Shown here: positions 1 to 13,106 of the stretch, in pieces
Position numbering within the stretch: position 1 is the stretch's first letter
Layout: the number at the start of each line of letters is the position of its first letter
NCBI GenBank assembly: GCA_964020975.1
Contig: OZ026615.1
Span: forward strand, 83,150,916-83,214,915
Source of the DNA: Hermodice carunculata
Lineage: Eukaryota > Annelida > Polychaeta > Eunicida > Amphinomidae
Reading direction: 5' to 3'
DNA: 64,000 nucleotides
Translations under genes and position numbers: made by a program
The notes under the pieces: model-generated
What the model was told of the DNA's origin: nothing
Database searches by the model: none
Seen by the model: the letters and a program-made list of their open reading frames with translations, nothing else

Positions 1-2431
1 CAATGTATATAAGCAGATACTTCATGCAGTAAGCTCCTTTTTCCCTGTTTGATCGCTAATTCTGATATTATCCATTTTTTTTTAATTTGCCGAGTACCTG
101 TGCTATGCCAATGAGTATGTGGTAACATCTTTCTCTATTGAAGATGAGCTTGTTTATTGTAACCTATTGTGCTGCAACTGATACACTAGAATTATTTTGT
201 ACCCAGGAACATTGGGCTTTGTACTGGCACATTCTAGCTTTGTAACATCTGCTTGAATCTTTACGTTGCAATTTCGGGGTTTTTAGGTAGGTCGTTAGCG
301 TATAGAAGAAGCAGAAGGGCTCCAAAGATAAACCCCACTGGTACACCTATAGTAACTAGCAGAACATAATATGTAATCTATCTAGCGGAACAACACAGGG
401 TCTCTCAGTGATATAGGAATGAAACCATTTTAATTCTGGATCCAAAAATCCAAACTTAGAGACCGTATGCATATATTTGATGATATTTACAGTATTCAAT
501 GACTTCCTGGGGGTCTAAATACACAACTCCAGTTACAAGGCCATTGTCAGCATGTTTAAACAACTAACTTTTCTGCAACTGGAGAAGGGCTGTGGTAGTA
601 AAATGCGGGCACCAGAATCTTAATTCGTTTGAAGTGACAAGTTTAATTCTTTCATTTCTTCATTTTACAAAATGAGAATAAATAAAATGCTTTGAGACTT
701 TCGACACCATTGTGAGGATAGAAAGGCCAAATTTCAATAACTGGATGCGATGTTGCGATTTCAGGAGCATCTGTCTTCAAAGGTCAACCAGGTATTTTGT
801 GAAGTCCAACGGACATAAAATTGGTGCTGTTTTCTCTTGCCATTGTCTGGTTGACAAATGTAATCTGATTCAAAGGAAAACATTTTGACAAAACATTTTC
901 TTATCGTGGTAAAAGATGAATTATATGTATCCAGCAGAAATATCTTGTCGGTGATCAGGATGCCATCCAACATTATATATATTCGGACACTGCTTTGAAT
1001 TTAACACGGGAATGGCTTGTTCATGTACCTCGACATTAGTTTTAGCTTTGATTTGTGTTTCTTGATCAGGTTAAGTTATGCCTTGTCTCTGCTTGCTGCA
1101 CCATACTCCCGTGAATGTTTGTACACTTCCAGCAGTATGCGTGGGTTTTGAGATGAGCCCTTCATCTTGGAAATGTCTCAACCTTATCTTCTCTTGTATA
1201 TTTTGGTTTATGAAACGTAAAAAAGGTGTTTAAACACGACGTTCAATTACTATACAATGTGTTTCACAGATTCCGCAAACATCTCTTCCTTTGCGTCTAA
1301 GCATTGCCAATGTATTTGCACTCTTCAACAGAATTTCCCACACATGGACGCATGTCCTATCAAAAGTCTTGGATAAAATATTTAAAATTGCATATTTCAA
1401 TTAAACTTTGACGTTATGTTTGCGTAATTGGTATAGAGGAGGAGACACAATATACTAGGGTTGATCTTATTGAACAGGGTCAATGACAGCATGTTTAACA
1501 AAAGAATGTACCCCATACAGAGGCAGTGTTGAGTAATGTGGAGTTTATTCAAACCGGTATTTTTTGCAATCTTCTTGGACGAAGTCAGAAGTCAAAATAA
1601 TGAAACATACATACTTTACCTGTGACAGTGCATTCAGTAATTTTACTAACAGGGGTGTTTTCACTGGACAGAAACATTGGCAACAGCATGGAGCTAAAAC
1701 TATTAGTATGATATCTGCTGATGAATTTGAAATCCACGTTGTTTTTTTTCCTTCTTAGCGAAGATTTTACATTTTTGCTCTGCTTTTTCATGATTCTGAA
1801 ATGCTTTAGTGATAAAAGGTGGAATATCAGGTTGTGATATCCTGCAATAGCCCATGCTGTATAACTGCAAGATCAGATAGGTTTGCTCACTAATGTATGC
1901 AACTGTAAAGATTTAAAATTTTATTTTAATCTTAAAGCTACACTGCATCAAATTAACACTATGTGGCAGGTAGATAACCTTTGTGCAACTGTTTACATTT
2001 GACTATAACATTTACTATGAATGTCTACATTTTGAGTTGTGTACACGTTGTGATGCATTCTCCACATGGACAGGGAATGTGAACATGTTACATTCTACTG
2101 CCATGGACCTATCGCAGATGACAGTTTAGTGATACACTAGTACATGCATAAAAATATATGCTGTGGCAGCAAAATGCTTTACAAACGGCTTGAAACAACT
2201 CATATCTCAATGAAAAATACTTTTCACATGTGCTCAATTACAGCTTAAGACACAAGACATAATTTAAGATGGGATCTGCTCATGAGATGGAATGTGATAA
2301 TAAAATGTGCCAAGAAACACAACTTCCAGCATGGTCACAAATATATAACCACATTTGGCACAATGCAATTTTATGAAAGCTAACTAATCACAAGTCCAGG
2401 CCCCCAAAGAGGATAGACTATGAACACGAGC
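1..2431. other. AT-rich non-coding stretch
   Basis: No coding region, tRNA or repeat with a recognisable family was found. The open frames are short, overlap on both strands and show no domain motif. The stretch is unassigned intergenic or intronic DNA. Confidence 0.5.
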
Positions 2432-2556
<125 letters not shown>

Positions 2557-4309
2557 TGTATCCTTGGAACCTTTCCACTTGACCATACAACATATTATCA
2601 TACCAAACGTAGAGGAACATCTGGGATGGGATAGGAAATACTTCTCCAAACTTATATGATAGACCAGAATGTCGGATTTTATCAAGTCATTTTTCTGTAT
2701 CCCAAATTTTACACAATCATTTATTTCAGAATTAATTACTAACCCTGTGGTATCACATATACCCTTCATGATGAGAACAAACAGCAGAAAACGTTTACCA
2801 CAGTGGACTATTTCTGTTCATATTTGGTTTTTAAAAAAAGCACACGGAAACATTCGTGTCAGGTGCGTATGGATTAAATGGATATGTGGGATTTTTAAAG
2901 GAAATTTTTACACGCTGTCTGCTGCATTTGCTCAAAGCAAATTTTAAGCCATAATTTTACAGGCAAGTTATTTGGTAAGTGCAAGAACCATCAAAATATC
3001 CAGTACATATGCTGCACATGTATAATAAATCATGACCAAGGCAGATAATGCTTCCTCAAAATATTTCCTAATATAGAAACAGTAAACGTGTACTCAACGA
3101 TCCCATCTACAAATGTTACAGATTACATGTTGATGGGATAGAACACAAGACGAAAGGAAGGGAAACAGAAATGCAACAATTGCCATTAAAGTTTGTGTGT
3201 TATGAGCAGCTAAATGTTCCACTTGCCCTCATTGGGAGCCTCTTTAGAGCACATTAACTAAAGTGAGATGCACATGGCATCAATGACGTCATTATCTGAT
3301 GAGTAGGGAATATCTGTTTTCGAAAGCAAAAGGATGCATAAAGGACACTCTTCTTTCGAGAAATTTCAGTTTTCTCAAGCTCTCTAGAGGAGCAGACCTT
3401 AACCATACACAAGACGATAGCTACAACCATCCATTTGAGTGAAAAGACTATGGTGGAGGTAGGACCTAGTCAGAACCCATTTCAACACAAAGATGTTGGC
3501 AGAATGAAACTAAATCTATAGTTATTCCTGTCAGAAATTGCATGGAAGACTCTCTAAAGACTGACTGTATAAGTGGTAGTTATAGTGAAAGTGGGTATGG
3601 ATATGGGTATTTTGCTATGGTTTGTTCCACTTTTACAGAACAGGCATATATCTGTATATAAAATAACTGAAAGATTATGCTCATTCAGTACATAATTTAA
3701 ACAATTCCTCCAAAAATATTATGTTTTAAAGAAATTACGTATATATGAAATTTTAGACAATAAACCCGTTGTTGGTTGCCATCTTGGACGAAGAAATCGA
3801 AAACGAGGCTCTGATTTCAAATTGATTTAGTTTCACTGAGTGTAAAAAAATTCATGTGATTTTTTTTTTCAAAATCTACTGCTATTTTAGCTGCATCCAA
3901 TGGCGGACACATTTAAATGAGGCAATTCGAAACTTTTCTTATAATTGGGAAAAGTACATTTCAATCCAGAACCTCCTAGTTTATCAGCATTTGGTTATAT
4001 GCCAAATAAGGGTTTTCATGATAACCCACATACTTCATTCTTTTCAAATAAACGCCATTTGGAGTATCATGCTGTGTACACTTCACCTATAGATACCCGA
4101 ATAAAAGCCATTTCATTTCACCCCCAGTTCTCCTTGCAAGCCTTGGCCGCAGGGCTCAGACTTGACCTGGAATTCAAGCAACACCCAGTCATTCAACTTA
4201 ATTGGAATTATGTAATCAACGAGAAAGCACTTTAGTCATAAATTGGGGGCTCTTACTGCTTCATTCAATAAGTTTTCTTTCAAATTTTAACTGCAGGGTG
4301 GTAATGATG
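2557..4309. other. Unassigned AT-rich stretch
   Basis: Several frames of 70-110 codons are open here, but none shows a recognisable domain or convincing splice signals. No structural RNA was seen. Confidence 0.4.
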
Positions 4310-4585
4310 TTAATCTGCAGAAAATGCTATATTGAATTGACACATTGATAATAAAAATCGGGTGACAGAAAGTGAAGTTTTGCATTTATTTTGCATCATT
4401 AAGCAAAGGAAACTAGACACAGAGAGCTGTTCAAGTGAATAAGAGAAAGTGGCTGAGAGTGTGTGCACAGCGATTGATCGGCTGCTGGCTTCAAAGAGTG
4501 CTGGACTTGAGTAGGGAAAAGATACATGTGGGTAAAAATCAATTTTCTTGGTAACTGAGGTGTACACATCATGATGTATAAGTAT
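4310..4585 (-). CDS. Candidate terminal coding exon of an unknown host gene
   Basis: On the minus strand an acceptor with a T-rich tract (TTATGTTATTTTTCAG) opens an exon of 91 codons ending in TAA. The protein begins ILIHHDVYTSVTKKIDFYPH and is serine- and leucine-rich later (SSRSIAVHTL, LEQLSVSSFLCL). The acceptor falls on a codon boundary, phase 0, which matches the phase-0 donor of the exon at 4919-5218, so the two join without a frame change across a 333-base intron. I do not recognise the family, and no membrane segment or catalytic motif stands out. No poly(A) signal is obvious after the stop. It could be a real 3' exon of a lineage-specific gene, a remnant, or chance agreement of splice-like signals. 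Confidence 0.4.
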   Translation of the reverse strand: MLIHHDVYTSVTKKIDFYPHVSFPYSSPALFEASSRSIAVHTLSATFSYSLEQLSVSSFLCLMMQNKCKTSLSVTRFLLSMCQFNIAFSAD

Positions 4586-4918
4586 CTGAAAAATAACATA
4601 AGAATATGTTAATAGATACATTTTGGTGTTGAATGTCATTTCAAGGTCAACTGAAAGTCAAGTTTTATATATCTGTGGCATATCTCGCTATCTGCTGAGT
4701 TTCACTAAGATTGGCTTTTAAGTTCAGAATATAATACCAAATGTACTCTTAAGTAAACAAAAATTGGTCATTTTGCCCCATAGTGTAATGAACGTTGATG
4801 GCATTAGGCATGTTATAGATACTATCTCCTCTTGAATAAGTCATCAAAAAGGTGAAGATGTTTAGCCTATGCATCATCTAAAAAGCTGAGATGAGCCTAA
4901 TCATGTTTCTATACTGAC

Positions 4919-5218
4919 CTTGTAGTTATGGACAACAATCAAAGGCCATGCTGATGCCAGAGGATCATTTACCCCATTAAAGAGAAGCAATTGTTTTCCC
5001 CAAAGAATTCTGCCAAAAGCGCATAGATACGAAGCCTGGAAACAGTGAATGGTACAATTGTGGCCAGAGTAACATCTCAAGACTTCCTCGTGCCGGCAGA
5101 AGCAGATCTGATAAAATGGCTGTACCTCTATCATCTCAAGATGAGCATTGATAACTGAGACAAGTTTGGTTTCAAGCCTGTGAACTTGAGCAAAGATCCA
5201 CTGGATGGTGGTGTTTGG
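4919..5218 (-). CDS. Candidate internal coding exon, 100 codons, unknown gene
   Basis: The minus strand shows an acceptor (TTGTGTCTTACCATGCAG) and a donor (AAG followed by GTCAGT) exactly 300 nt apart. The frame between them is open, phase 0 at both ends. The peptide starts PNTTIQWIFAQVHRLETKLV, likely helical, continues with IEVQPFYQICFCRHEEVLRC and ends SAWPLIVVHNYK. Five cysteines lie in the middle (CFC, RC, HNC, IHC, YLC spacing), hinting at a folded extracellular or metal-binding segment, though that is inference. It is adjacent to the matching-phase exon at 4310-4585. No upstream exon was identified with confidence. Exact codon-multiple length plus both splice consensus sites make this the best host-gene candidate in the left arm. 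Confidence 0.42.
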
Positions 5219-6190
5219 CTGCATGGTAAGACACAAGGGACAAATATTTTACAGGACCTACATACATGCTATTATCATTCACTGAGACAGTTGGGGCTTA
5301 CATAAAGATCATGTCTATTTTAAAGAGAGTAAAAACTATCGAAAGTTGATCTAGTATTTGTGTTGCTAATATCGGGTATCTGGCATGTCCCACTACGCTA
5401 TGTAGTCTACTAAGGGAGGATATCTACAAGTGCTTTTATAGCCTCTTTCATGAAATCCCACCTTGACAAACTCTACGTAATCCAAGATTAAACAACACCA
5501 AGGGCCAAAGTGAGAAGGTGGGGCTCCATTAACAATGGATGGATCTGAAATGCCGAACAAAATCCATTTGCAAACAGTGACTTTTCTCCAAAGATGTTTG
5601 TAAAAGCTACATCAATGACATACTTTCTTAGGATATCTTTCTCATCAGTTCACCCAGGGTATATGTGGCATTTAGCCATGATGTGCAATCGATCATGTCG
5701 CCACATGGAATCACTGTAGTGACATCAATATCAGTGACAAGTGAGAGTCACATATCATCTGCATTTCCAGGTCCACTTGTATAATTTGTCTAATACTGTA
5801 AGTTTTGACTGTATAGGTAGTTTTCTTTTGAAGATTTATGAAATGACAGGCTGACAAATATTCTACAAAAATATATGCATCTGTCATGTTCAGATGTATT
5901 AAGATGGTTGTAACTTGTAATCTATTTAAGCTCCTAAGTTTTGCGTATTTGAAATTGGCGAGCAATTTTAGTAGACAGTTCTCCTTTAAATTAGTCTTCA
6001 AATAGACCTGTATATGATGATTATATTTGACAGTTAATTTACATCAACTGCCAAGATACCATGAAGGTAAACCATATACAGAAGAACGCCTATTGCAGCC
6101 ACATATATACTTTGGCAGAAGCGATAATATGCATTTACTCTATGTGACAATATAGCATGAAAAATCGGAAATCTTTAATTCCAGAAATAA
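5219..6190. other. Unassigned stretch upstream (minus strand) of the candidate exons
   Basis: Further exons of the 4.3-5.2 kb candidate gene might lie here. Minus-strand frames near 5640-5760 and 5711-6001 are open but lack clear splice consensus on both sides, so none is called. Confidence 0.3.
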
Positions 6191-6194
6191 GAGT

Positions 6195-6411
6195 GTCTTT
6201 TGGATGCATCCAAACCCAACCATTTAATGTCAACTGTGCTCAAAAACTTCTTTTGTTAATTTATAATGTTTATAAATAGTTCTTTTAATTGTTTTTACCG
6301 GTACAAAAACGTCACATAAAAGAATGTCTTGCAAATGAATCCAAACCCCAAATTATAAATGTCAACTCTACTCAAAATCCTCTTTAGTTATTTTACAATG
6401 TTTATACATTA
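6195..6411. repeat. Tandem duplication, period about 131 bp
   Basis: Two diverged copies begin at about 6195 and 6326. Shared words include ATCCAAACCC, AATGTCAACT, CTCAAAA and ACAATGTTTATA or close variants, in the same order. The divergence suggests an old local duplication. Confidence 0.6.
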
Positions 6412-6415
6412 GCAA

Positions 6416-7200
6416 AAATTAGTATGTACAAAAATGCACAATATCATTTCTGCGGAGATACGGTCGTTAAATGATAAGATTGTAAGGAATATTCAGACTT
6501 AACACACAAACGGTATCGGGGCCATTGATGTTCAAGCTATAAAACAATTTGCTAAGAGCAACAATGTGCTAGTGATACACATTATGCCGGGACCTTTTGT
6601 CTAATGTCACCAATTTTACCTATTTTGGAGAGTGATTCAACAGATTTGCTAGGGGTGCAATGTTGGCGTGGTGAGACAAGAAAGACCATCGACTGATGGC
6701 ATATTATTGTTTATGACATAAAAGGATCAGACGATATTTGCGACATCAAACTATTACTGAATAGTTTCAACGAAAACAAAATTGCAAACAAATCAGCGTA
6801 TGGTCTCCCAAGGTTACCTGGTTGTATATTGATCACAAGTACATATGCCTGCCGAGTTTAATATGACGAATCAGATGTGCTATTGGCTTAGGTTAATTTG
6901 TACACAATGATCTATAAGAAACTCTAATTGTCTATATGCTAAGGTCTTTAAAATTAACATTACTTTAGCCTGACGGTTGGTGGTGTCAGGCGTAATCCAT
7001 AATGGATGTGCCTGCTGACTTTGAATGAAAAATGTCATGTGCTATTTGCTGAGATTAGTTTCGTATTTAATAGAACATTTTCACCTTTTGAATGTCCCAT
7101 GCCTTTGTTATAAAGCCTAATATGTTTAAGTTGAGTTCTATTTGACAGTAGATTGGATTGGCACATCAATTTAGCGTGCTAGATTGCACTAGCTATTGGC
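6416..7200. other. Unassigned stretch with a weak internal duplication
   Basis: Segments near 6845-6925 and 7008-7085 share an ordered set of words (GCCTGC, GAATG or GAATC, ATGTGCTATT, GCT-AG-TTA), consistent with a very old duplication about 163 bp apart. No genes were recognised. Confidence 0.35.
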
Positions 7201-7212
7201 CCTTGAAAAGTG

Positions 7213-7232
7213 ACACACACACACACACACAC
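7213..7232. repeat. (AC)10 microsatellite
   Basis: Ten uninterrupted AC units. Confidence 0.95.
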
Positions 7233-7427
7233 ATCGATTGGTCTCTCCTACAGGAAAAAAACTGTAGGAATGCTGGTAGATGAAGGAAAGTCTGCTACAG
7301 AAAGAATATGTATCTTGTACCGTTGTGTCAATTCTGAGAACATCTACTTTTTTTTAAACTGTCAACGATATAGTTCACACTGTCAGCAACGGTGGTCACA
7401 AAACATAATATATTTTTGCTGAACCTT

Positions 7428-7700
7428 TGACGCTGGTGGACTTACATGTGCACAGTCCCCGGTCTGGAAAAACTCTGAATACAGTACTTGTACTTGATAA
7501 ATTACAATGAACTGGGCCGTGTCGAGTATGCCATTTTCGCATATCGGCCTCCAGTGAACCATTTTTTTTAAGAATGAGAATTTGGTGCAGTTGGTATGTG
7601 CGTTTCCCATTTTTGACAAGGTGATTGGTTGCGAAGTTTGCAGGTTCGAGACCCGTCTGTTCTGTGGTCACAAATCATAATATTGTACAGTTACCCCAAG
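7428..7700 (+). mobile_element. tRNA-derived SINE-like repeat, copy 1
   Basis: A perfect pol III B box, GGTTCGAGACC, lies at 7643-7653. About 60 bases upstream, TGGTGCAGTTGG matches the A-box consensus with one mismatch. The region from GCTGGTGGACTTACAT to the B box recurs in inverse orientation at 20848-21108, so it is a dispersed repeat and not a single tRNA gene. The tRNA-like part sits at the right end of the shared block, so the family boundaries remain unclear. A third related tRNA-like head is at about 49,965-50,040. Confidence 0.7.
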
Positions 7701-8932
7701 CATCTCTCAGTGCGCTGAATGACTTGAACCAACCTTGGAACTATGGGTCTAAGACGAGCTACACTGGTACTAGTACTTAAAATGAAAAAAATGAAATGTT
7801 GCCCATGACCTGAACTAAACTTGGGTCTATGGGTATAAAACTAGCTACACTATCACTCCGGATAAAGTGCAAAATTTGTAAGAAGGAAGGAGTTAACTCC
7901 AGTTGTTTTCAGGAAGCCAGCCCTAATTGACAATAGTACGGCCAATCAGAATGAACAAGTACCCAAACTAGAAATAAGAACACAGCTGAAACAGAGCTGG
8001 AAGTTTGATTGTCATGCTAGTTTAATCATACCTAGTAGTAGGGTAGGGTCAGGTCGGCTAAAAATGGAAAGGTGACACGGTTAAAAAAAAACATTTTCAT
8101 TTGAATTTTTCTAGAGCAGGAAGTCAATGTTGTATTTTATGTCTCTGTTAATTTACTCGTTTCAAAGGTAAGCATATATGATGTTTAAGAGGCACTCATA
8201 ACATTAAATATGATCGTCAAACCTATATTGTATATGAAATTTCTCCCGCAGTGTGCCATGTATACAGAGAGATTAAAATTTCAAATATATACTACAGGCA
8301 AACTACAATAACACGACCGGGTGTTAAGGCAGTACATTATAGGTATTGATGGCGTCTCTACGCTACAATATGATTTCCGGACTTGGCAACAGCAATCTTG
8401 ACGATTATTTGTAGTGGTCTCTGACTTGAGGCGTCGCGGCTCTCTGAACAAAAATCGTCTTTCTCATATTCCATCATGTGATTCGTGTCCATGTCTGTCG
8501 TATGAAAATTAAAAGAACAATGACTTCCTGGCACTAACTGTCTTCTATTAATGTCGTCATGTTTCTAATATACTCGGCTTCCCTGCAGTCGTAGTATTAC
8601 TGTTAAGTAAAATGGATATCAGGTAGGTTGCCTCGGAATCATTACATATGAAGAAATATGCTTTCATTTTGTGGACACTAAAAGAAATTATGACAGCGCT
8701 GTGGGGAAACACACTAGGTTTTCACTCCATAGTTTGTGACAAAATATTAAGTTTGTTTTTTTTTTGCTGGTGATATGTGACTCCATTTGTGCCTTTTAAT
8801 ATTTTACGTATGAATATCTCCGATTCGCCAGAGGTCGAAGGCTGGGCAGTTTCTTTGAACAACTGTGAATGGTAATACCAAGTTGCTTGCCAAAATGTAA
8901 AACAAAACATTAGACGGACAAACAAACAGAGA
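7701..8932. other. SINE flank and unassigned sequence
   Basis: From about 7715 to 7850 a short phrase is repeated twice (GAACC or GAACT, CTTGG, CTATGGGT-TAA, ACTAGCTACACT or close variants), perhaps the body of the neighbouring SINE in tandem. The remainder to 8930 shows nothing recognisable. Confidence 0.4.
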
Positions 8933-9115
8933 GACATAGATAGATAGACAGATGGACAGATAGATAGGTAGATAGACTGATTGACAGATAGACAGACAAA
9001 AAGACAGATAGATAGATAGAGATAGATAGATAGATAGAAAGAAAGATAGATAGATAGATAGATAAATAGATAGATGGATGGATGGATGGATGGACGGGCG
9101 GACAGACAGACAGAC

Positions 9116-9163
<48 letters not shown>

Positions 9164-9229
9164 CGATAGATACATACATACATACATACATACATACATA
9201 CATACATACATACATACATACATACATAA
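8933..9229. repeat. Compound GATA/GACA/GGAT then CATA microsatellite
   Basis: Long tetranucleotide runs (GATA with GACA and GGAT variants) switch near 9171 to a clean CATA run. The Tyr/Leu/Ser-rich open frames on the minus strand are translations of the repeat. Confidence 0.96.
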
Positions 9230-9660
9230 ACAATGCACGGAATGTTCATAGATAACGATAAATATTCCACTGTAACCAGGCCATTTAGGGCAGTATATTT
9301 AGTGAGACACATGGAAATTGTCAAAAAGTAATGTTGTCAGATATTATGTTTTCAGAACTAAAAACGACGTCATCTTGGACTAGTGTCCAATTTTGCACAA
9401 AGGTCAGCTGGCCTGTGGTGCTAGTACTAGTAGTAATAGTCAGACGCTCGCCTGCTATCCAAACCTAAAATGTAACTCAACATGTGGTGGCCATATGGAC
9501 ACGGATTTCAAAACAGTTGCTGGGGTTTTTTTGCGCATTGGCCCATTTTACATGTATCTTCTAATAAGATTCCCTAGCCCAAAGGAAAAATAAAGGAAAG
9601 GAAATCTGCTGCCGAAGTGACTTGGTGGAAGTGCGCCGGGTGCAACTGTCTGAATTATAG
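9230..9660. other. Unassigned stretch
   Basis: No genes. The word CTAGTACTAGTAG near 9420 echoes similar CTAGTACTAG words near 7770 and 25,200. Confidence 0.35.
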
Positions 9661-9664
9661 ATCA

Positions 9665-9732
9665 TACATTATCTCTATTTCTCCCTGGTGGCGTAGAGCA
9701 CTACACCACCAGAGTGGAACAGAGATAATGTA
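9665..9732. repeat. 68-nt imperfect hairpin
   Basis: Outer arms TACATTATCTCT and AGAGATAATGTA are perfectly complementary. The inner arms CCTGGTGG and CCACCAG continue the stem across small mismatches. The terminal loop is about 11 nt. The size resembles a pre-miRNA, but a small palindromic element is as likely. Confidence 0.6.
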
Positions 9733-10962
9733 GAAGTACTGTCTATACATGTAAAAAGTCTATCTAAAATTTGTTACTGTTTGATGAATATTTCTGGCTG
9801 ACGACTGGTCTTTAGGATTAATTCGTGCATCTCTGTCCTCTTGATGATCTGTACAAAAATGATAGATACCATTTCCATGTGTTGAACTTAATTTGGGGTT
9901 TCTATGGCAAGTTACCTCTTTGGCATGAAAATGGTCTCGATTAACTATGATTGATAGCCTGCTCGTTACAACAATGTCGTGCTCATCTACATTTTTTTAA
10001 ATTACTACGGGATTTAAAATGAGTACCAGCATCCATCTTAGTCCGTAAAAAATTAAAGTTTACCAGGTTAAAAGTTTTGTTGGGTTCGCTTTGGGCCCAG
10101 TGAGCTGAGAGTGCACCGTGCAAAGTTCGGGACTGTCTTAAACCCAGACTCTCCAGTAGTTAATTAATTGCATAGGTAGCAGAATTAAGAGTAACAACCA
10201 AATAAAAACACGGATTTTAACTCGTAACAAAAGACATTGTGTCCCTTTGTGTACATCAGTCCTGCACAAAAAGGTCTTAGCAAAGTCAGCCCAATTTGTA
10301 TATAAAAGAGGCTCAGATATACCTATGTATAGTTTCAATAAATATGGATGATGTATCACTATTGGGGGCACGCCACGGTCATTGTGGAATGGTAACACAA
10401 GATGAACAGGAGAGTATGCAGTCTATTCCATGTCAAATTATTGTGTCATCTCCAATGCCGCTGACCTTTCCTGCTCATATCTTTTAGAATTGTAGTAACA
10501 ATGTCTGACCTTGTCTTTGGTGAACATCACGACAAGGTATGAGTTTGTTTCGGATGGCAACATGATGCTTTACGGAAAGGTAATTGGGCAAACCACATAT
10601 CAAGTTTCCAAACTGAATATCACAACAATCAAAAGGTCCTCCATATATTCTCAAAGTACACTTAACATATTCGGTGCAAAGGTTTTTCCTGTTAAAACGT
10701 GTTAATTGAAACGATGCAACATTGTGTGTGAAATAATCATTTGCTCTTAACACATCAAACATGTAATATTGGGGTTACTCAAATGCTCCAAGCTTTTTCG
10801 TGCAGTGACTACCACCTGTAATTACTACATAATATGTCCAAGAATAAGATGTTTTGACAAAGTTTAATAACTGGCTTGTCATGAGGTAGATCTGTTAAAT
10901 GATACATTATTTTGTTCTATGTTTTCATTTAAAAGACACGATGCGATTTCCACACTCAATAA
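9733..10962. other. Unassigned stretch
   Basis: Short overlapping open frames only; no domain, RNA gene or repeat family recognised. Confidence 0.4.
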
Positions 10963-12171
10963 TTGTATTTGTGTCTTTTTGTCCAAAACCACTTCCTAGT
11001 AGTCATTACCCTATTCCGTAGTCCGAACTCTTTACTCTCCATAAGCTAACCTGTCCCTGCCTAACTTATATACATAGAAGTTCTATTGTCCATATTGCAC
11101 ACGTTCCTCTGTTAAAATTTTGACATAGGCTGTATTAGCCCAAATAAGTTAAAGGGTCTTCAGCGGGTAACTGCTCAACATGTTTGGGAGCCTTTTACCC
11201 GTACATGTCTCTCTGAGTAGCGGCTCCTTGTCTGAGCTAAATATTCAGCAAAGACAACCCACATAATAATGAATAAATAGGAACGTGGTAATTGATGAAT
11301 TAGATAAATATGTGAAGTTTTGCTTATAAATGCAGAGCTTCATATCAAAGAATACCTGTCAAACAAACCATAGTTACCAAATTTTCATAGTGCAGGTTCA
11401 GATAAGAACAATTTGACTTACCACTGAACCAATATGTACCCTTTCTAGCTGGACAGCTTATCCTAGTTAAACCATCCGCCAATGTTTAACTGAAGTGGAA
11501 ACAAGCTGGGGCATTATATTCAGTCCCAGTGATTGTAAAATAAACAGTTGCAGCTAGACCACCTGTACAAACCAAGGGAAATCCTAACAAGGACTGTAAC
11601 AATATACATCCTGCACCAGAGATGTAAAACAAACTCCATGATGATACCTACTCCTCAAACAATTAAGCTCTATTTAACTGCCAACCCTGAGTCAATGTGT
11701 CAACTTAATGTGTCAGGTTTGTGACACTTGAGAAAATACTGTCAATTTTGAGTAATTTTTTAATACTGAGTAAATGTGCATTTAGGCATATCAGAAAAGA
11801 ATGGAAGTCATTAGCTTTTATGCCAAAAACATGCAATCAAAACAATTTTTCTTAACAGGATTTTAAGTACAATTAGGCAAACATGCAACTGTCGTAGGCC
11901 GCTTCTTGCTACCTGTAGCCCCTGGGGGTTTACCAAACAGAAAACATGTAAGCTTAAAATGTCTGATAGTGAATATTAAAACAGAAAGATGCCAAAAGAT
12001 AAAGTTAAGTAGCAAAACAGTCAAGTCTAAAAACTGTAAATTATTGTGGCCAAACTTTCTAATAATCTTTGGATGTTAATAGTAGAATTATAGAGCAAGT
12101 CAGAAAAGAATGAAAGTCTTTTGTATTTATGTCAAGAGAATGCAATGAAAATATTAACCAGATATCAAGTG
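10963..12171 (-). repeat. Dispersed repeat family, copy A
   Basis: This 1.2-kb block is the inverse of blocks at 43,532-44,448 (B) and about 59,300-60,501 (D), and parallel to 46,529-46,990 (C). The right-hand terminus in element orientation is the same in all copies: GACACAAATACAA, read here as TTGTATTTGTGTC. The other end lies at the word GCCTAATTGTACTT or within its neighbour unit. The element contains the pseudoknot-forming segment described in the findings, with one mismatch in this copy, and the landmark AGGGGCTACAGGTAGCAAG (as its complement near 11,905-11,930). No long open frame is present. Copy D follows a Penelope-like RT, so this may be a solo terminal repeat of that element. Confidence 0.85.
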
Positions 12172-13106
12172 ACACATTTTTCAAAACTGAATTTTGAAAA
12201 ATGTACCCACTTAAATTGAACATTGAGTATTATTAATCGCGACTGGTCATACTTCCCTTATTTAATGTACTTTTTAATAAAGTTAAATATTTCAGAAATA
12301 TTATATAAAAAGGTCATCCATCCCAAATGCTTCTGAAGTAAGAACTGGTTACATTCTAAATACCAAACGTGCTTTCTAATTGGGACATAGTATTTGGAGT
12401 ATGAAACAAAATGTATAAAAAAATGCTTGTATTTGAATAACGTACTTGGCTTGTATAATACAATTCATCAGTGGATATTTCTTCCTCTGCTTTAAAAGAG
12501 CAAAATTGCATCAAAAGAGGATATATTAGTTGTTGCATTGATACCAATTCCATTGCAACAGATTTGAAGTTCTATCCAGAAACTTGTTTTGATAGCATTC
12601 TACAAATCCGTGAATTTTGGAGTCTTTTTCGTTGTAATATTCATATGTGCCTGGCATCGAGGTATCTTTTTGCACCCTGGACGTACGAAGCCCAAAATGA
12701 TGAAGTAATGAAAATTCAAACGATTGTTTCTAAGCTTCATTTGTGACACAATATAAATACATATCAGGCCAATCGTTATCAGATGTATTGTAAATTTTAG
12801 CACCTCACTGAATCAGTATAAAATGAACCTCTTTGCCAATTTTATGTAATATATTTGTGTGGTGTGTTCTGTATATGCAGTGAAAATTCATTTTTCATAG
12901 TGTAACTTTTCTGGACCACTAAAAAGTGTACTACCCCCCCCTTCTCCCCGAAAGTTCCATCAACCTGGCTCTTTTTGGAACCAAAACTACTTTGTTTAAC
13001 GTTTAGTTTAATTAGCTTTGCCTGTACTTCTGTTAGTATCGTGCTTTTCCTTTCGGAAATAATTAGCTTCTGACAACAAGCTTTCATATTTGTCTTCTAT
13101 TTTTTT
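12172..13106. other. Unassigned stretch right of repeat copy A
   Basis: No remnant of the Penelope-like RT seen next to copy D was found here. A C-run sits at about 12,945. No genes recognised. Confidence 0.4.

Noticed and set aside
5711-6001. 96-codon minus-strand frame as an upstream exon of the 4.3-5.2 kb gene
   Set aside because: No matching donor and acceptor pair with compatible phase was found.
8722-9324. 200-codon Tyr/Leu/Ser-rich frame resembling a membrane protein
   Set aside because: Frames on all three phases of the same strand are open because the DNA is a tetranucleotide repeat.
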